Of a stretch of 64,000 nucleotides of DNA, positions 36,307 to 48,584 are shown in pieces. This DNA comes from Pseudomonas matsuisoli. GTDB taxonomy: Bacteria; Pseudomonadota; Gammaproteobacteria; Pseudomonadales; Pseudomonadaceae. The stretch lies in the NCBI RefSeq assembly GCF_014647635.1, contig NZ_BMPO01000005.1:1-64000 (forward strand), in the 5' to 3' direction. The translations under genes and the position numbers were made by a program. Each line of letters begins with the position of its first letter. The first letter of the stretch is position 1. The notes below the pieces were generated by a model that was not told the DNA's origin, did not search any database, and was given only the letters and a program-made list of their open reading frames with translations.

Positions 36307-37142
36307 GCGAAGATCGATCAAGCAATGGGCACAGGTCCTGGATGGAACGCATCATCCAGGCCTTTGCCCATGAACCCAAGAACCGCCAGGAACTCCTGGA
36401 ACACCTGCGCGAGGCCCACGAAAACAAGCTGCTCGATAGCGAAGCTTTGGCGATCGTGGAAGGCGCCATCCAGGTCGCCGACCTGCAAGTACGCGACATC
36501 ATGGTGCCGCGCTCGCAGATGATGATCATCAAAGCACACCAAACGCCGCAGGAATTCCTGCCTGCCGCCATTGAAGCCGCGCATTCGCGCTATCCCGTGA
36601 TTGGCGAGAGCCTCGACGAGGTCAAGGGCATTCTTCTGGCGAAGGACCTTCTACCGTTGTTGCTCGAGGGTGCGAAGCCGTTCGACATCGATGAAATGAT
36701 GCGGCCAGCCACCTTCGTTCCCGAGTCAAAACGCCTTAATGTGCTGCTTCGCGAATTCCGCGCCAATCGCAGCCACATGGCCATCGTCATCGATGAATAC
36801 GGCGGCGTCGCGGGCCTCGTAACCATCGAAGACGTACTGGAACAGATCGTTGGCGATATCGAAGACGAACACGACGTCGATGGCGACAACAGCTTCATCA
36901 AAGCCCTGCCCAGCGGCGATTTCATCGTCAAGGCGCTGACGCCCGTCGATGCTTTCAACGAATTTTTCGATACCGAATTTTCCGAAGAAGCGTTCGATAC
37001 GGTAGGCGGCTTAGTGATGGCCGAGTTTGGTCACCTGCCCAAGCGTAACGAGGTAATCGAGGTCGGAGACTTTCGCTTTCGCGTGCTGAATGCCGACAGC
37101 CGTCGCTTACACCTGTTGCGTTTGACGCCACTGTCTCGATAA
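36303..37142 (+). CDS. corC: HlyC/CorC family transporter-associated CBS protein
   Basis: This 279-residue cytoplasmic protein has an N-terminal helical region, a CBS pair (about 60-190, [12 protein letters not shown] and [20 protein letters not shown]) and a C-terminal CorC_HlyC domain (about 200-277, [12 protein letters not shown] and [14 protein letters not shown]). It is linked to magnesium/cobalt efflux in enterobacteria. It sits between ybeY and lnt as in Escherichia coli. No membrane segments are present, unlike the longer CNNM-type proteins. Confidence 0.94.
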   Translation: MSEDRSSNGHRSWMERIIQAFAHEPKNRQELLEHLREAHENKLLDSEALAIVEGAIQVADLQVRDIMVPRSQMMIIKAHQTPQEFLPAAIEAAHSRYPVIGESLDEVKGILLAKDLLPLLLEGAKPFDIDEMMRPATFVPESKRLNVLLREFRANRSHMAIVIDEYGGVAGLVTIEDVLEQIVGDIEDEHDVDGDNSFIKALPSGDFIVKALTPVDAFNEFFDTEFSEEAFDTVGGLVMAEFGHLPKRNEVIEVGDFRFRVLNADSRRLHLLRLTPLSR

Positions 37143-37242
37143 CCACTTTGGCCGTTAACACCCCGCTCAAGAAGCTAACGCTTCGTTCTAGGTGAACGTC
37201 GAACAGGCGTTCATTTAGAGCCTGCCATACGAAAGGATTGCC

Positions 37243-38766
37243 ATGTCGTTGATCGCCCGCACCGGATGGCCGGGAAACCTGATTGCATTGCTGGCAGGCT
37301 TGCTCACGCCACTCGCATTCGCACCGTTCGGGCTTTGGCCCGTTCTGCTGTTGGGTGTTGCCCTGCTGTACCACGGACTCTCGCGCCTCTCTTCCCACGC
37401 TGCGCTTTGGCGGGGATGGTGCTACGGCTTCGGCATGTTCATCGCGGGAACGAGTTGGGTCTACGTCAGCATTCACGACTACGGCAGCGCCCCTGCACCC
37501 TTGGCAGGCTTGCTGACTATAGGACTCGTCGCCGGGCTAGCATTTTTCTTCGGGCTGTTCGCCTGGCTTTGGGTCAAAGTTTTTCGCCGTACCGATGCCC
37601 CGCTCAGCGATGCGCTCGCCTTCGCGGCCCTATGGATCGCGCAGGAACTGTTCCGCGGCTGGTTTCTCACCGGTTTCCCCTGGTTGTACGCGGGCTATAG
37701 CCAGCTTTCTGCTCCACTGGCCGGATTGGCGCCGCTGGGAGGTGTCTGGCTACTGAGCTTCGTGGTCGTTCTCACGGCTGCGCTCCTGAGCCGGCTCAAA
37801 GCCCTTTCGGTGCGTCCCGCCGCTCTTCTTACCGCACTTCTGCTTATCGCCGCGCCGTGGATTGCCGGGCAATGGCTCAAGGGCCACGCCTGGACCAGCC
37901 CAGCCGGCGCTCCGCTCAAGACGCTTCTGATTCAGGGCAACGTCGCTCAGGAACTGAAGTGGAATCCTGCCCAGCTCAACGCTCAGCTCGCGCTGTATCG
38001 CGATTTGACCGTCGAACACATTGGCGATGCCGATCTTGTCGTCTGGCCTGAAACAGCCGTTCCAGTCCTCAAGGAAATGGCCGCCGGCTATCTTGCTGAC
38101 ATGGCCCGTTTTGCCGGAGATCACCAGGCCGCATTGATCACGGGCCTACCCTTGCGTGAGCCAAACGGCAACGGCGACCTGCGTTACTACAACGGCATCA
38201 CGGTCGTCGGCCAGGGTGAAGGCACTTACCTGAAGCAAAAACTCGTCCCCTTCGGCGAATACGTCCCTCTGCAAGAGGTGCTCCGTGGGTTGATCGCGTT
38301 CTTCGACCTGCCCATGTCGGATTTCGCCCGTGGTCCTGCGGACCAGCCACCGTTACTGGCGCGGAGCTACCGGATTGCCCCGTTCATTTGCTATGAAGTG
38401 GTCTACCCCGAGTTTGCGGCAGATTTGGCAGCACAGAGCGAACTGCTGCTCACCGTCAGCAACGACACTTGGTTCGGTCACTCCATCGGCCCATTACAGC
38501 ATCTGCAGATGGCCCAAATGCGGGCGCTCGAAGCAGGCCGCTGGATGATCCGCGCCACCAACAATGGCGTCACCGCCCTGATCGCACCGGATGGACAAGT
38601 CAAACTGGAGTTGCCGCAGTTCCGCAAAGGCGTTCTGCGCGGGAGCGTCACGCCGATGCAGGGCCTGACGCCCTATCTCAAATGGCGCATTTGGCCGCTG
38701 GCAGTACTGTGCGTCGCGATCCTCGCGTTTGCGATCGTGGCGAGACGACGTTCGCGCAAGCTGTAA
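37243..38766 (+). CDS. lnt: Apolipoprotein N-acyltransferase
   Basis: This 507-residue inner-membrane enzyme adds the third acyl chain to lipoproteins. Six or more membrane helices (about 1-210) precede a periplasmic nitrilase domain (about 225-480) with the catalytic triad in WPETAVP (Glu), LKQKLVPFGEYVP (Lys) and FICYEVVYPE (Cys). A last helix lies at about 485-500. It is separated from corC by 100 bp, so it may have its own promoter. Its substrates encoded here include LptE and RlpA. Confidence 0.97.
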   Translation: MSLIARTGWPGNLIALLAGLLTPLAFAPFGLWPVLLLGVALLYHGLSRLSSHAALWRGWCYGFGMFIAGTSWVYVSIHDYGSAPAPLAGLLTIGLVAGLAFFFGLFAWLWVKVFRRTDAPLSDALAFAALWIAQELFRGWFLTGFPWLYAGYSQLSAPLAGLAPLGGVWLLSFVVVLTAALLSRLKALSVRPAALLTALLLIAAPWIAGQWLKGHAWTSPAGAPLKTLLIQGNVAQELKWNPAQLNAQLALYRDLTVEHIGDADLVVWPETAVPVLKEMAAGYLADMARFAGDHQAALITGLPLREPNGNGDLRYYNGITVVGQGEGTYLKQKLVPFGEYVPLQEVLRGLIAFFDLPMSDFARGPADQPPLLARSYRIAPFICYEVVYPEFAADLAAQSELLLTVSNDTWFGHSIGPLQHLQMAQMRALEAGRWMIRATNNGVTALIAPDGQVKLELPQFRKGVLRGSVTPMQGLTPYLKWRIWPLAVLCVAILAFAIVARRRSRKL

Positions 38767-38808
38767 CGGGCGGTCTCCCGTCTTCATGAGCCTTGCGTAG
38801 ACGTACAC

Positions 38809-39005
38809 GCGGATGGCTTCGGCCATCCACCCTACGAGTCGGTTTGCCGCAGTTCGCAGTAAACGGTGGAAGCCCTGCGGGATTTCACCCTACGAAACGC
38901 GTTGCGCGCCAATCCCGCTATACGCGCGACGGACGTCGCAAAACGTTCACAGGAAAAACACAGGCTGGCTCACCGTAGCGTGGATAACGGCAACGCCTTA
39001 TCCAC
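38809..39005. repeat. Three REP elements downstream of lnt
   Basis: 38809-38835 (GCGGATGGCTTCGG then CCATCCACCCTAC), 38865-38893 (GGTGGAAGCCCTGCGG then GATTTCACCCTAC) and 38975-39005 (GTAGCGTGGATAACGG then CAACGCCTTATCCAC) occupy the convergent gap between lnt and the YdcF-like gene. The outer two belong to the same two subfamilies as the pair at 7834-7912. Confidence 0.88.
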
Positions 39006-39038
39006 GCGTATCGCATCGGCGCACAGAGACGCGATATC

Positions 39039-39815
39039 TCAAGGCCACGGCGTGCCCTGGTAAGCAAACGGGTAGATCATTCGCCCCACCGCTTCATTCA
39101 ACAGCAAACTACTTTGCCAGAACGCCTTCGCTTCGGGCAGCCAGCCCGCCAACGGAACGTCCGCCGGCGCACTCAGAAAGCCCATCGGCGCCGTCACGAC
39201 CTCGAACCCAAATTGCTCGAAGCACCAACGGGCACGCGCCATGTGCCATGCCTGTGTGACCAATACGACACGCCGCTTGTTTTCCGACCTCAGAATATTC
39301 GTCGTGTATTGCGCGTTCTCCCAGGTCGTCCGGCTTTCAGTCTCCTGCCAGCGCACCTGAACGCCGAACTGCTCAGACAGCATCTTCGCCGCCATCGCTG
39401 CTTCGCTCGGCGGCGAGCCGTAATGCAAGCCCCCTGTTGCAAGGATGGGCAAACCCGATGCTTTCGCCAATGCAGCGGCGTAGCTGATGCGCTGCGCAGC
39501 CAGCAGGCTGGGCTGATCTTCGCCGTAGGCAGGATCACCCCGCTCCCGGCCCGCACCGAGAATGACGATCGCATCCGCATCATCCTGCAGTGTCGTCCAT
39601 TGGTCTTGCGGCAACACGGGCTCCGTCTCAATCAACCGCGCGGTTCTCTCGACGATGGCGGGTGAACTCATCGCCCACAATCCACCTACGCCTGCGACAA
39701 GAAAGAAGATGGCTAGGCGAGGCCGCCTCGCCCTCAACCACCACGCAAGTACGATCAAGACGATGAACAGGCCAGGCGGAAGGAGCAGTTGCTTGAAAAA
39801 ATAGCGAATGGGCAT
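39039..39815 (-). CDS. YdcF/ElyC-like DUF218 envelope protein
   Basis: This 258-residue protein has two N-terminal membrane segments (about 8-28 and 35-55) and a DUF218 domain (about 75-235) with DAIVILGAG, LATGGLHYG, the acidic EAAMAAKML, TWENAQYT and VLVTQAWHMARARW. The family includes ElyC and SanA, which act in envelope and peptidoglycan-lipid homeostasis. ATG 39815 (MPIRYFFKQLLLPPG) gives the membrane start. It follows ybeL on the minus strand after 26 bp. Confidence 0.87.
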   Translation of the reverse strand: MPIRYFFKQLLLPPGLFIVLIVLAWWLRARRPRLAIFFLVAGVGGLWAMSSPAIVERTARLIETEPVLPQDQWTTLQDDADAIVILGAGRERGDPAYGEDQPSLLAAQRISYAAALAKASGLPILATGGLHYGSPPSEAAMAAKMLSEQFGVQVRWQETESRTTWENAQYTTNILRSENKRRVVLVTQAWHMARARWCFEQFGFEVVTAPMGFLSAPADVPLAGWLPEAKAFWQSSLLLNEAVGRMIYPFAYQGTPWP

Positions 39816-39841
39816 GGACGCCTCCTTAGAGGCGTTCGAGT

Positions 39842-40222
39842 CTATTGCGGCTTGGTGACCAGGAAAAGTCGCGATCCACAACTGGGGCACGGTTGTCTGT
39901 TATGACCGGCCGCGCACACGATCGTGTGGCCGCAAATTGCGCAGTCCAGCGCATGGATATTCGGACCGCCGCCGCTCTCGCTGGCATGACTCGGTTTTTC
40001 GGCGACGGTGTCCAGCCAATCGCTCAACCAGTGACGCTCGCCGGAGAGATAGGCCTCGATCAACGAGACGTCGCTTGCCTGTAACCCTTTGATCTCGAGC
40101 TCCTCCGGCGCGTCCTGCCCCAGCGCCGCGGCGAGCTCCACCTTCTCCATTGCGCGAGTGAGTTCGCGCAGTAACCGCTCATACGGTCTCTGCTCGCCCT
40201 CCGGTTGATCTGCTTGCACCAT
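39842..40222 (-). CDS. YbeL-like zinc-ribbon protein (DUF1451)
   Basis: This 126-residue protein has a helical N-terminal part (YERLLRELTRAMEKVELAAA) and a C-terminal zinc ribbon (CAICGH about 93 and CPSCGS about 111). This is the DUF1451/YbeL family, which is also beside leuS in Escherichia coli. ATG 40222 has a strong GGAGG upstream, and the longer open frame is rejected. It is divergent from leuS. Function is unknown. Confidence 0.88.
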   Translation of the reverse strand: MVQADQPEGEQRPYERLLRELTRAMEKVELAAALGQDAPEELEIKGLQASDVSLIEAYLSGERHWLSDWLDTVAEKPSHASESGGGPNIHALDCAICGHTIVCAAGHNRQPCPSCGSRLFLVTKPQ

Positions 40223-40315
40223 CGTTGATTCCTCCAAAACGAAGTCGGCATTTCGCCACGCTACCTTGCGTGAACGAAACGGTGGGACCCCTGATCGTTT
40301 CTTTGATCTTAGTAG

Positions 40316-43057
<2,742 letters not shown>

Positions 43058-43102
43058 GCTAAAGGACGCGCCGCCACGGCGGCGCGGACAAGAGGATAGA
43101 AC

Positions 43103-43711
43103 ATGATGAAACGGAAACTGCTGATCGTTGGGGCAACGCTGCTGTTGACTGCGTGCGGATTTCACCTTCGTGGAACGGGCGTCGACGGCATAGCGTTGAA
43201 CGAACTCGACGTACAAGCGCGCGATTCTTACGGTGCGACCGTAAATGATCTGAAAGATATGCTCGAAGGCGCTGGCGTGAACGTTCACAGCGGTGCCGAA
43301 TACACGTTGTATATCGCCGACGAACGCGATACGACACGGACCGCGAGTTACAGTGGCGGCTCACGTAGCGCAGAAAACGAACTGACCAAAACGTTGGAAT
43401 ATCAGATTCGCGGCGTAGGCGACTATCCACTATTGAACAACCGTCTGGAAGTTCAGCGTGTCTACGTTTACGACGGTAACAATCCGATCGGCTACGAACA
43501 GGAATCGGTAAAACTCGGCGAAGAAATGCGCCGTGATTTGCTCCAGCAACTCATGCTGCGTCTGCAGTCGCTCGATTCCGCTAAGCTGGCGAAGCTCGAA
43601 GAGACGGCGGAAGCCAAACGTCGCCAGGAACAAGAAGCCCTTCGCCGGGCACAAGAAGAAGCCAATCGCCCGATGCAGTCGCCCATCGAGCTACCGTCGC
43701 GCGCGCAGTGA
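43103..43711 (+). CDS. lptE: LPS-assembly lipoprotein LptE
   Basis: This 202-residue outer-membrane lipoprotein plugs the LptD barrel for LPS export. The signal peptide ends with lipobox LTAC (Cys19), followed by GFHLRG, the typical LptE mature start. The C-terminus (about 160-195) is a charged, Glu/Arg/Gln-rich helix. The start has AGAGGA upstream. It lies 45 bp after leuS, within the conserved leuS-lptE-holA series. Confidence 0.95.
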   Translation: MMKRKLLIVGATLLLTACGFHLRGTGVDGIALNELDVQARDSYGATVNDLKDMLEGAGVNVHSGAEYTLYIADERDTTRTASYSGGSRSAENELTKTLEYQIRGVGDYPLLNNRLEVQRVYVYDGNNPIGYEQESVKLGEEMRRDLLQQLMLRLQSLDSAKLAKLEETAEAKRRQEQEALRRAQEEANRPMQSPIELPSRAQ

Positions 43712-43797
43712 CGACCTAGAGGTTGCCGAGATTTGGACCGCTGCCAGTCTAAATCTCGGCACGCCTTCGAGCGATCCATTCGCTCCGGAACACACCC

Positions 43798-44826
43798 ATG
43801 AAATTGAACGCCAACCAGGTTGCTAAACACTTGCAAGGCACGCTCGCCCCTGTTTATGTCGTGACGGGAGACGAACCGCTGCTGTGCCAGGAAACCAGCG
43901 ATGCCATACGGGCGGCGACGCGCGCGCAAGGCTTCACCGAGCGGCAGGTGTTCAATGCCGAGACCGGCTTCGACTGGACACAGCTACTCGAAGCGGGCGC
44001 GAGCCTATCGTTGTTCGCTGAAAAGCGTGTCATCGAGTTGCGTATCCCGTCCGGCAAGCCCGGCGATAAGGGCGCGGCCGCCTTGCTGGAGTACCTTGCG
44101 CGGCCAGCCGAAGACACCTTGCTCCTGATCAATCTGCCCAAGCTCGACGGCAGCGCCCAAAAAACCAAATGGGCAAAGGCGCTCATTGATAGCCCGTCTA
44201 CGCAGTTCATCCAGATTTGGCCGGTGGACAGCCATCAGCTACCTCAATGGATACGCCAGCGACTATCGCAGGCAGGCCTTTCCGCGACGCCCGAGGCGCT
44301 AGAGATGATGGCGGCCCGCGTTGAAGGCAACCTGCTCGCGGCTGCGCAGGAGATCGAAAAGCTCAAGCTGCTGGCGAACGATGGACAGATCGATGTCGAT
44401 ACCGTGCAAGCGGCGGTCGGCGACAGCGCGCGCTTTGATGTATTCGGTCTCATAGACGCTACCCTCGAGGGCGACGCGACACATGCGTTGAGAATGCTCG
44501 AAGGGCTGCGTGGCGAAGGGGTCGAGCCACCGGTCATCCTGTGGGCGTTGGCTCGCGAGCTGCGAACGCTTGCCAATCTTGCTCAACTGCATGCGCAAGG
44601 TATTCCGCTGGAACGCGCGTTTTCGCAAATGCGCCCACCAGTGTGGGACAAACGACGCCCCTTGATGAGCAAAGCACTACAACGCCATGGCGCGATGCGC
44701 TGGCAACAGTTGCTGATGCACGCGCAAGAGATCGATGCACAGATCAAAGGCCAGGCTGCCGGCTCGCCATGGACCGGCCTGTCACAGCTCTGTCTGCATC
44801 TGACGGGAAAGCGTTTCGCGCTCTGA
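43798..44826 (+). CDS. holA: DNA polymerase III subunit delta
   Basis: This 342-residue clamp-loader subunit opens the beta sliding clamp. It begins KLNANQVAKHLQGTLAPVYV and has the AAA+-like fold with VVTGDEPLLCQE (degenerate P-loop), SLFAEKRVIELR (clamp-contact region) and the C-terminal helical collar (WALARELRTLANLAQL). Length matches HolA (343). In Escherichia coli nadD follows; here nadD is about 10 kb away on the other strand, so the cluster has been rearranged. Confidence 0.96.
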   Translation: MKLNANQVAKHLQGTLAPVYVVTGDEPLLCQETSDAIRAATRAQGFTERQVFNAETGFDWTQLLEAGASLSLFAEKRVIELRIPSGKPGDKGAAALLEYLARPAEDTLLLINLPKLDGSAQKTKWAKALIDSPSTQFIQIWPVDSHQLPQWIRQRLSQAGLSATPEALEMMAARVEGNLLAAAQEIEKLKLLANDGQIDVDTVQAAVGDSARFDVFGLIDATLEGDATHALRMLEGLRGEGVEPPVILWALARELRTLANLAQLHAQGIPLERAFSQMRPPVWDKRRPLMSKALQRHGAMRWQQLLMHAQEIDAQIKGQAAGSPWTGLSQLCLHLTGKRFAL

Positions 44827-44870
44827 ACCGTCCGTTCACGACGCCTCGTGAGCACCGGTCACGGCTCGCC

Positions 44871-44954
44871 GCAGGGTGGATAGCGGCAATGCCTTATCGG
44901 CGCGTGCTGTAGGACGGGAAGGCACACGTGGATGGCTTCGGCCATCCACCCTAC
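44871..44954. repeat. REP pair (inverted)
   Basis: 44871-44899 (GCAGGGTGGATAGCGG then CAATGCCTTATC, slightly degraded) and 44928-44954 (GTGGATGGCTTCGG then CCATCCACCCTAC) repeat the two-unit layout seen at 7834-7912. The pair lies after holA. The following 44955-45081 is the lipA leader, with no gene seen. Confidence 0.87.
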
Positions 44955-45081
44955 GGAGGGTCCCAATCCTTGCGTAGGCTGCCACAGCTTTCTCGCCAAA
45001 CACCCGCGAATATCGGCTGTGTTACACTTCACGCCGACACATGCTCCCCGCTAACGAAGCCCCCACCGGAGCCGAAATTCG

Positions 45082-46134
45082 ATGTCCGATACCGTCTCGC
45101 CCAAGCCCGTTTCCAGCGGCGAAAAATTCCGTACACCTCAAGGTATAACTGCAATCAAGGACGGCCAGAAGCGCCGTGCTTCAGCGCAGCCACAGGTGTT
45201 CGAGCCAAAACCCAACTGGCTGCGGGTAAAAGCCCCCACGGGCGATCGTTTCGAAGCAGTAAAGCGCAATGTGGGCGAGCACCGGTTAAGCACGGTATGC
45301 CAAGAGTCCCATTGCCCGAACATGGGCGAATGCTGGTCCAACGGCACTGCTACCATCATGCTGATGGGCTCCGTCTGCACGCGCGCCTGCCGGTTCTGCG
45401 CGGTAGACACGGGTAACCCCAATGGTTGGCTGGACCTTGAAGAACCTCAGAACACGGCTAAATCCGTCGAGCTCATGGCGCTTCGCTATATCGTGCTGAC
45501 CTCCGTGGACAGAGATGACCTGGACGATGGCGGTGCGGGCCATTACGCCGCGTGCGTGCAGGCGATCAAGCAGCGGACACCCCAGGTTGTGGTTGAAGCC
45601 CTGACACCTGATTTCGACGGCGACCTCGAAGCCATCGAGCGCGTCGTGGATTCCGGCCTGGAAGTGTTTGCCCAGAACGTCGAGACCGTGAAGCGTCTGA
45701 CGCATGTCGTACGCGATCCTCGTGCCGGGTACGAGAAAACGCTGCATGTACTAGAACACGCCAAACGTCACCGTCCACAGGTGATCACCAAGACGAGCTT
45801 GATGCTCGGCCTGGGCGAAACCGACGAAGAAGTGCTCGAAGCCATGGACGACCTGCGCGCCATCGGCGTCGACATCCTGACCCTTGGCCAGTACCTGCAA
45901 CCGACGCGTAATCACCTGCCGGTCAAGCGCTGGGTCAGCCCGGAAGAATTCAACCGTTTCCGCGAAATCGGTCTCGAAAAGGGCTTCATGGAAGTCGCAG
46001 CCGGCCCCTTGGTACGCTCTAGCTACCGCGCCGACCGTGTATTCGAGAAAAACAACTTAGGCCTCGCGGCTCCCGTTCCCGTACCCGGCCAGCAGGTCGA
46101 TACGAACCTGATCCCGACACTCAGCCTGAACTGA
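45082..46134 (+). CDS. lipA: Lipoyl synthase
   Basis: This 350-residue radical-SAM enzyme inserts two sulfurs into octanoyl chains on lipoyl domains. The auxiliary cluster cysteines are in [14 protein letters not shown] (about 73-84), the radical SAM site is [13 protein letters not shown] (about 99) and the C-terminal RSSYRAD supplies the serine ligand of the auxiliary cluster. The N-terminal 30 residues are a basic extension. It faces lipB across a 230-bp gap with REP sequences, rather than following lipB. Confidence 0.98.
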   Translation: MSDTVSPKPVSSGEKFRTPQGITAIKDGQKRRASAQPQVFEPKPNWLRVKAPTGDRFEAVKRNVGEHRLSTVCQESHCPNMGECWSNGTATIMLMGSVCTRACRFCAVDTGNPNGWLDLEEPQNTAKSVELMALRYIVLTSVDRDDLDDGGAGHYAACVQAIKQRTPQVVVEALTPDFDGDLEAIERVVDSGLEVFAQNVETVKRLTHVVRDPRAGYEKTLHVLEHAKRHRPQVITKTSLMLGLGETDEEVLEAMDDLRAIGVDILTLGQYLQPTRNHLPVKRWVSPEEFNRFREIGLEKGFMEVAAGPLVRSSYRADRVFEKNNLGLAAPVPVPGQQVDTNLIPTLSLN

Positions 46135-46189
46135 TCGCGGCTACCCGCAAGCGTCGTAAGACGTGTGGTAACACTTGTAGCGGGCCATT

Positions 46190-46280
46190 GTGGGAGCGGG
46201 CCATGCCCGCGATACGGCCCGTACGGCGGGTGCAACCCGCGCAGTTCACCTCGAAAAGCCGCGGGTTTCACCCGCCCTAC
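46190..46280. repeat. REP elements between lipA and lipB
   Basis: 46190-46212 reads GTGGGAGCGGGCC then ATGCCCGCGAT, of the GTAGGAGC type. 46221-46240 reads GTACGGCGGGTGCAACCCGC and 46259-46280 reads CCGCGGGTTTCACC then CGCCCTAC, an inverted pair of the GCGGGT type. They lie in the convergent lipA/lipB gap. Confidence 0.75.
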
Positions 46281-46362
46281 GAGTATCGAGCAGCCATTCG
46301 AATTCGAGATCGACACAATGCGGTGGCACAGGCGATGCCCGCGACGCTTGCAGTTCGAGCGC

Positions 46363-46986
46363 CTACGCCGAATAACCCAATTGCTCACGTAGCGCCATTT
46401 CGAGGCGATGCGCGACTTCATCCAAATTGGGCTTGGTATCGAGCAGATCACTGAGCTGCACCATCTTCAAACCCGCGTATCCGCACGGATTGATGCGCCA
46501 GAAGGGTGACATATCCATGTCGACGTTGAGCGCGAGCCCGTGGAAAGAACAGCCACGACGCACGCGCAATCCCAGCGAGGCGATTTTCTCGCCGTTGACG
46601 TAAACACCTGGCGCATCGGCCTTCGGCGCTGCCTTGACACCATACGTCGCCAGTACATCGACCAAGCTCTGCTCCATCGCCGTGACGAGCTCACGTACCC
46701 CTAAATCACGCCGACGCAAATCAAGCATGATGTAGGCCACGAGCTGGCCAGGACCGTGGTAGGTCACCTGACCGCCCCGCTCCACCTGAATCACCGGAAT
46801 ATCGCCCGGCGCCAACAGATGCTCGGCTTTGCCCGCTTGGCCTTGAGTGAAGACGCTAGGGTGGTGCAACAGCCAGATTTCGTCAGCGTCACTCGCGCCA
46901 CGTGTCGCCGTAAACGTGCGCATCGCTTCCAGCGTGGGCAGGTATTCCACCAGCCCTAGGTAACGCACGATGAGGTCGTTGCTCAC
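46363..46986 (-). CDS. lipB: Octanoyltransferase LipB
   Basis: This 207-residue cytoplasmic enzyme transfers octanoyl from ACP to lipoyl domains. It has the conserved [16 protein letters not shown] (about 69), the catalytic lysine in [10 protein letters not shown] (about 132) and the catalytic cysteine in INPCGYAG (about 169). The start is GTG 46986, which overlaps the ybeD stop by one base (TAGTG). It is the last gene of the dacA-ybeD-lipB run and supplies substrate to LipA, encoded opposite. Confidence 0.96.
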   Translation of the reverse strand: MSNDLIVRYLGLVEYLPTLEAMRTFTATRGASDADEIWLLHHPSVFTQGQAGKAEHLLAPGDIPVIQVERGGQVTYHGPGQLVAYIMLDLRRRDLGVRELVTAMEQSLVDVLATYGVKAAPKADAPGVYVNGEKIASLGLRVRRGCSFHGLALNVDMDMSPFWRINPCGYAGLKMVQLSDLLDTKPNLDEVAHRLEMALREQLGYSA

Positions 46987-47264
46987 TAGAGCACCATATG
47001 CACACGGCCAGTAGCGCGCAGATCGACGTGGATCGCCTGCAATTGTTCGACACCCGTTGCAGTGATCAGCACCTGAACGGACAGGAAGCGCCCGTTACGA
47101 CTGTCACGGGTAACCAACGTGCCTGGGTCGAGGTCTGGCGCGTGTCGCTGCAACACCTCGATCACCAATTGGGCGAAGCCGTCTCCAGCCTCGCCGATCA
47201 CTTTGATCGGGTAGTTGGCGCAGGGAAATTCAATTTTGGGTGGTTGAACGTCGGTATCGGTCAT
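46986..47264 (-). CDS. ybeD: YbeD-like DUF493 protein
   Basis: This 92-residue protein has an ACT-like ferredoxin fold, with [17 protein letters not shown] at the N-terminus and [22 protein letters not shown] near the C-terminus. It occurs between dacA and lipB as in Escherichia coli. Function is unknown; a regulatory role in lipoate metabolism has been proposed from context. It is translationally coupled to lipB. Confidence 0.92.
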   Translation of the reverse strand: MTDTDVQPPKIEFPCANYPIKVIGEAGDGFAQLVIEVLQRHAPDLDPGTLVTRDSRNGRFLSVQVLITATGVEQLQAIHVDLRATGRVHMVL

Positions 47265-47298
47265 GAGCTTACCGCAGGCTTTTGGCCTGTCCGAAACA

Positions 47299-47323
47299 AG
47301 ACGCTCTCGGTTCGAGAGCGTCT
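47299..47323 (-). terminator. Hairpin between dacA and ybeD
   Basis: AGACGCTCTC (47299-47308) and GAGAGCGTCT (47314-47323) form a perfect 10-bp stem with a 5-base loop. On the minus strand it is followed by TTGTTTC, a weak U-tract. It probably attenuates or ends dacA transcription before ybeD. Confidence 0.65.
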
Positions 47324-47339
47324 GTGGGTGAGTGTCGGG

Positions 47340-48500
47340 TCAGTTGAACAAGCCGTAGATGAACAGGCGCAAGCTGTCCCAAATACGGCGGAAGAAACCA
47401 CCTTCCTCGACCGGCTCAAGAGCCACCAGGTCCGCTGTATGCACGACTTGCTCGCCATTCTTGACTTCGACCTTGCCGATCACGGCGCCCTGCTCGATGG
47501 GCGCGATGAGGTCAGGGTTCACCGTCATGGTCGCCGCAAGCTTTTCCGCGGTGCCTTTCGGCAACGTCATGGTCAGGTCTTGCGCAAGGCCAGCTTTCAC
47601 TTGCGGCACAGCACCCTTCCAGACACGAGCCTGCGTCAGCTCGGTGCCCTTTTGATAGAAGGTACGGGTCTCGAAGAAGCGGAAGCCATACGTGAGCAGC
47701 TTCTGCGTCTCAGCGGCACGCGCCTGCTCGCTGCTGGTCCCGAAGACGACAGCGATGAGACGCTGGCCATCGCGCACGGCGGACGCTACCAGGCAATAGC
47801 CGGCTTCTTCCGTGTGGCCAGTTTTAAGGCCATCTACCGTGTTGTCGCGCCATAGCAACAGATTACGGTTCGGTTGCTTGATGTTGTTCCAGAAGAACTC
47901 TTTCTGCTTGTAGATCGCGTAGTGGGCCGCATCTTCATTAATGATCGCCCGAGCGAGGATCGCCATGTCGTGCGCGGAAGAATAGTGGTTCGGATCAGGC
48001 CAGCCCGTAGCGTTCATGAAGTGGGTGTTCTTCATGCCCAGGCGTTGCGCGGTGGTGTTCATCATGTCAGCGAATGCATCTTCGCTGCCCGCAATGTGCT
48101 CGGCGAGCGCAACGCTGGCGTCGTTACCGGACTGGATGATGATCCCGTGCAGCAGGTCGCTGACCGAGACTTCATTGCCGACCTCGATGAACATTTTCGA
48201 GCCGCCCATACGCCAGGCTTTCTCGCTGACGCGCACCATGTCCGACTCTTTGATCTGACCACGGTTGATCTCGAGGGTCGCGATGTAGGCCGTCATGAGC
48301 TTGGTCAGACTGGCAGGGGGAAGGCGCTCGTCCGCAGTGTTATCGATCAGGACGTTGCCACTCGCTGCGTCCATCAGCAGATAGGACTTGGCAGCGAGCT
48401 GCGGCGGCGACGGGACCATCTGGGCGGCAGCCCAGCCAGCCGGCAGGACGCAAAGCGCAAATGTCAGAAAGAGGCGTTTGGCAAAGCTGGTGATTTTCAT
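47340..48500 (-). CDS. dacA: D-alanyl-D-alanine carboxypeptidase (PBP5/6, DacA)
   Basis: This 386-residue periplasmic enzyme trims peptidoglycan stem peptides. It has a signal peptide (1-26), the catalytic SxxK in ASLTKLMTAY (about 62), SGNDA (about 124), KTG in LKTGHTEEAGYC (about 227), a C-terminal beta domain and an amphipathic anchor helix (FFRRIWDSLRLFIYGLF) at the end. It lies 84 bp after rlpA in the elongasome gene run. Confidence 0.97.
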   Translation of the reverse strand: MKITSFAKRLFLTFALCVLPAGWAAAQMVPSPPQLAAKSYLLMDAASGNVLIDNTADERLPPASLTKLMTAYIATLEINRGQIKESDMVRVSEKAWRMGGSKMFIEVGNEVSVSDLLHGIIIQSGNDASVALAEHIAGSEDAFADMMNTTAQRLGMKNTHFMNATGWPDPNHYSSAHDMAILARAIINEDAAHYAIYKQKEFFWNNIKQPNRNLLLWRDNTVDGLKTGHTEEAGYCLVASAVRDGQRLIAVVFGTSSEQARAAETQKLLTYGFRFFETRTFYQKGTELTQARVWKGAVPQVKAGLAQDLTMTLPKGTAEKLAATMTVNPDLIAPIEQGAVIGKVEVKNGEQVVHTADLVALEPVEEGGFFRRIWDSLRLFIYGLFN

Positions 48501-48584
48501 CCGTTTCTCTGGTTGAAGGCTAGTGATCGAACGCTTGGTGAATCGACCCGTCGCACCATGGTGGCTGGAGCGGGCTTAGGGCGG

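Noticed and set aside
38809..39005. CRISPR-like array from regularly repeated palindromes
   Set aside because: The repeats alternate in orientation, differ in stem sequence, number only three and lack equal spacers. They are REPs, and no cas genes are present.
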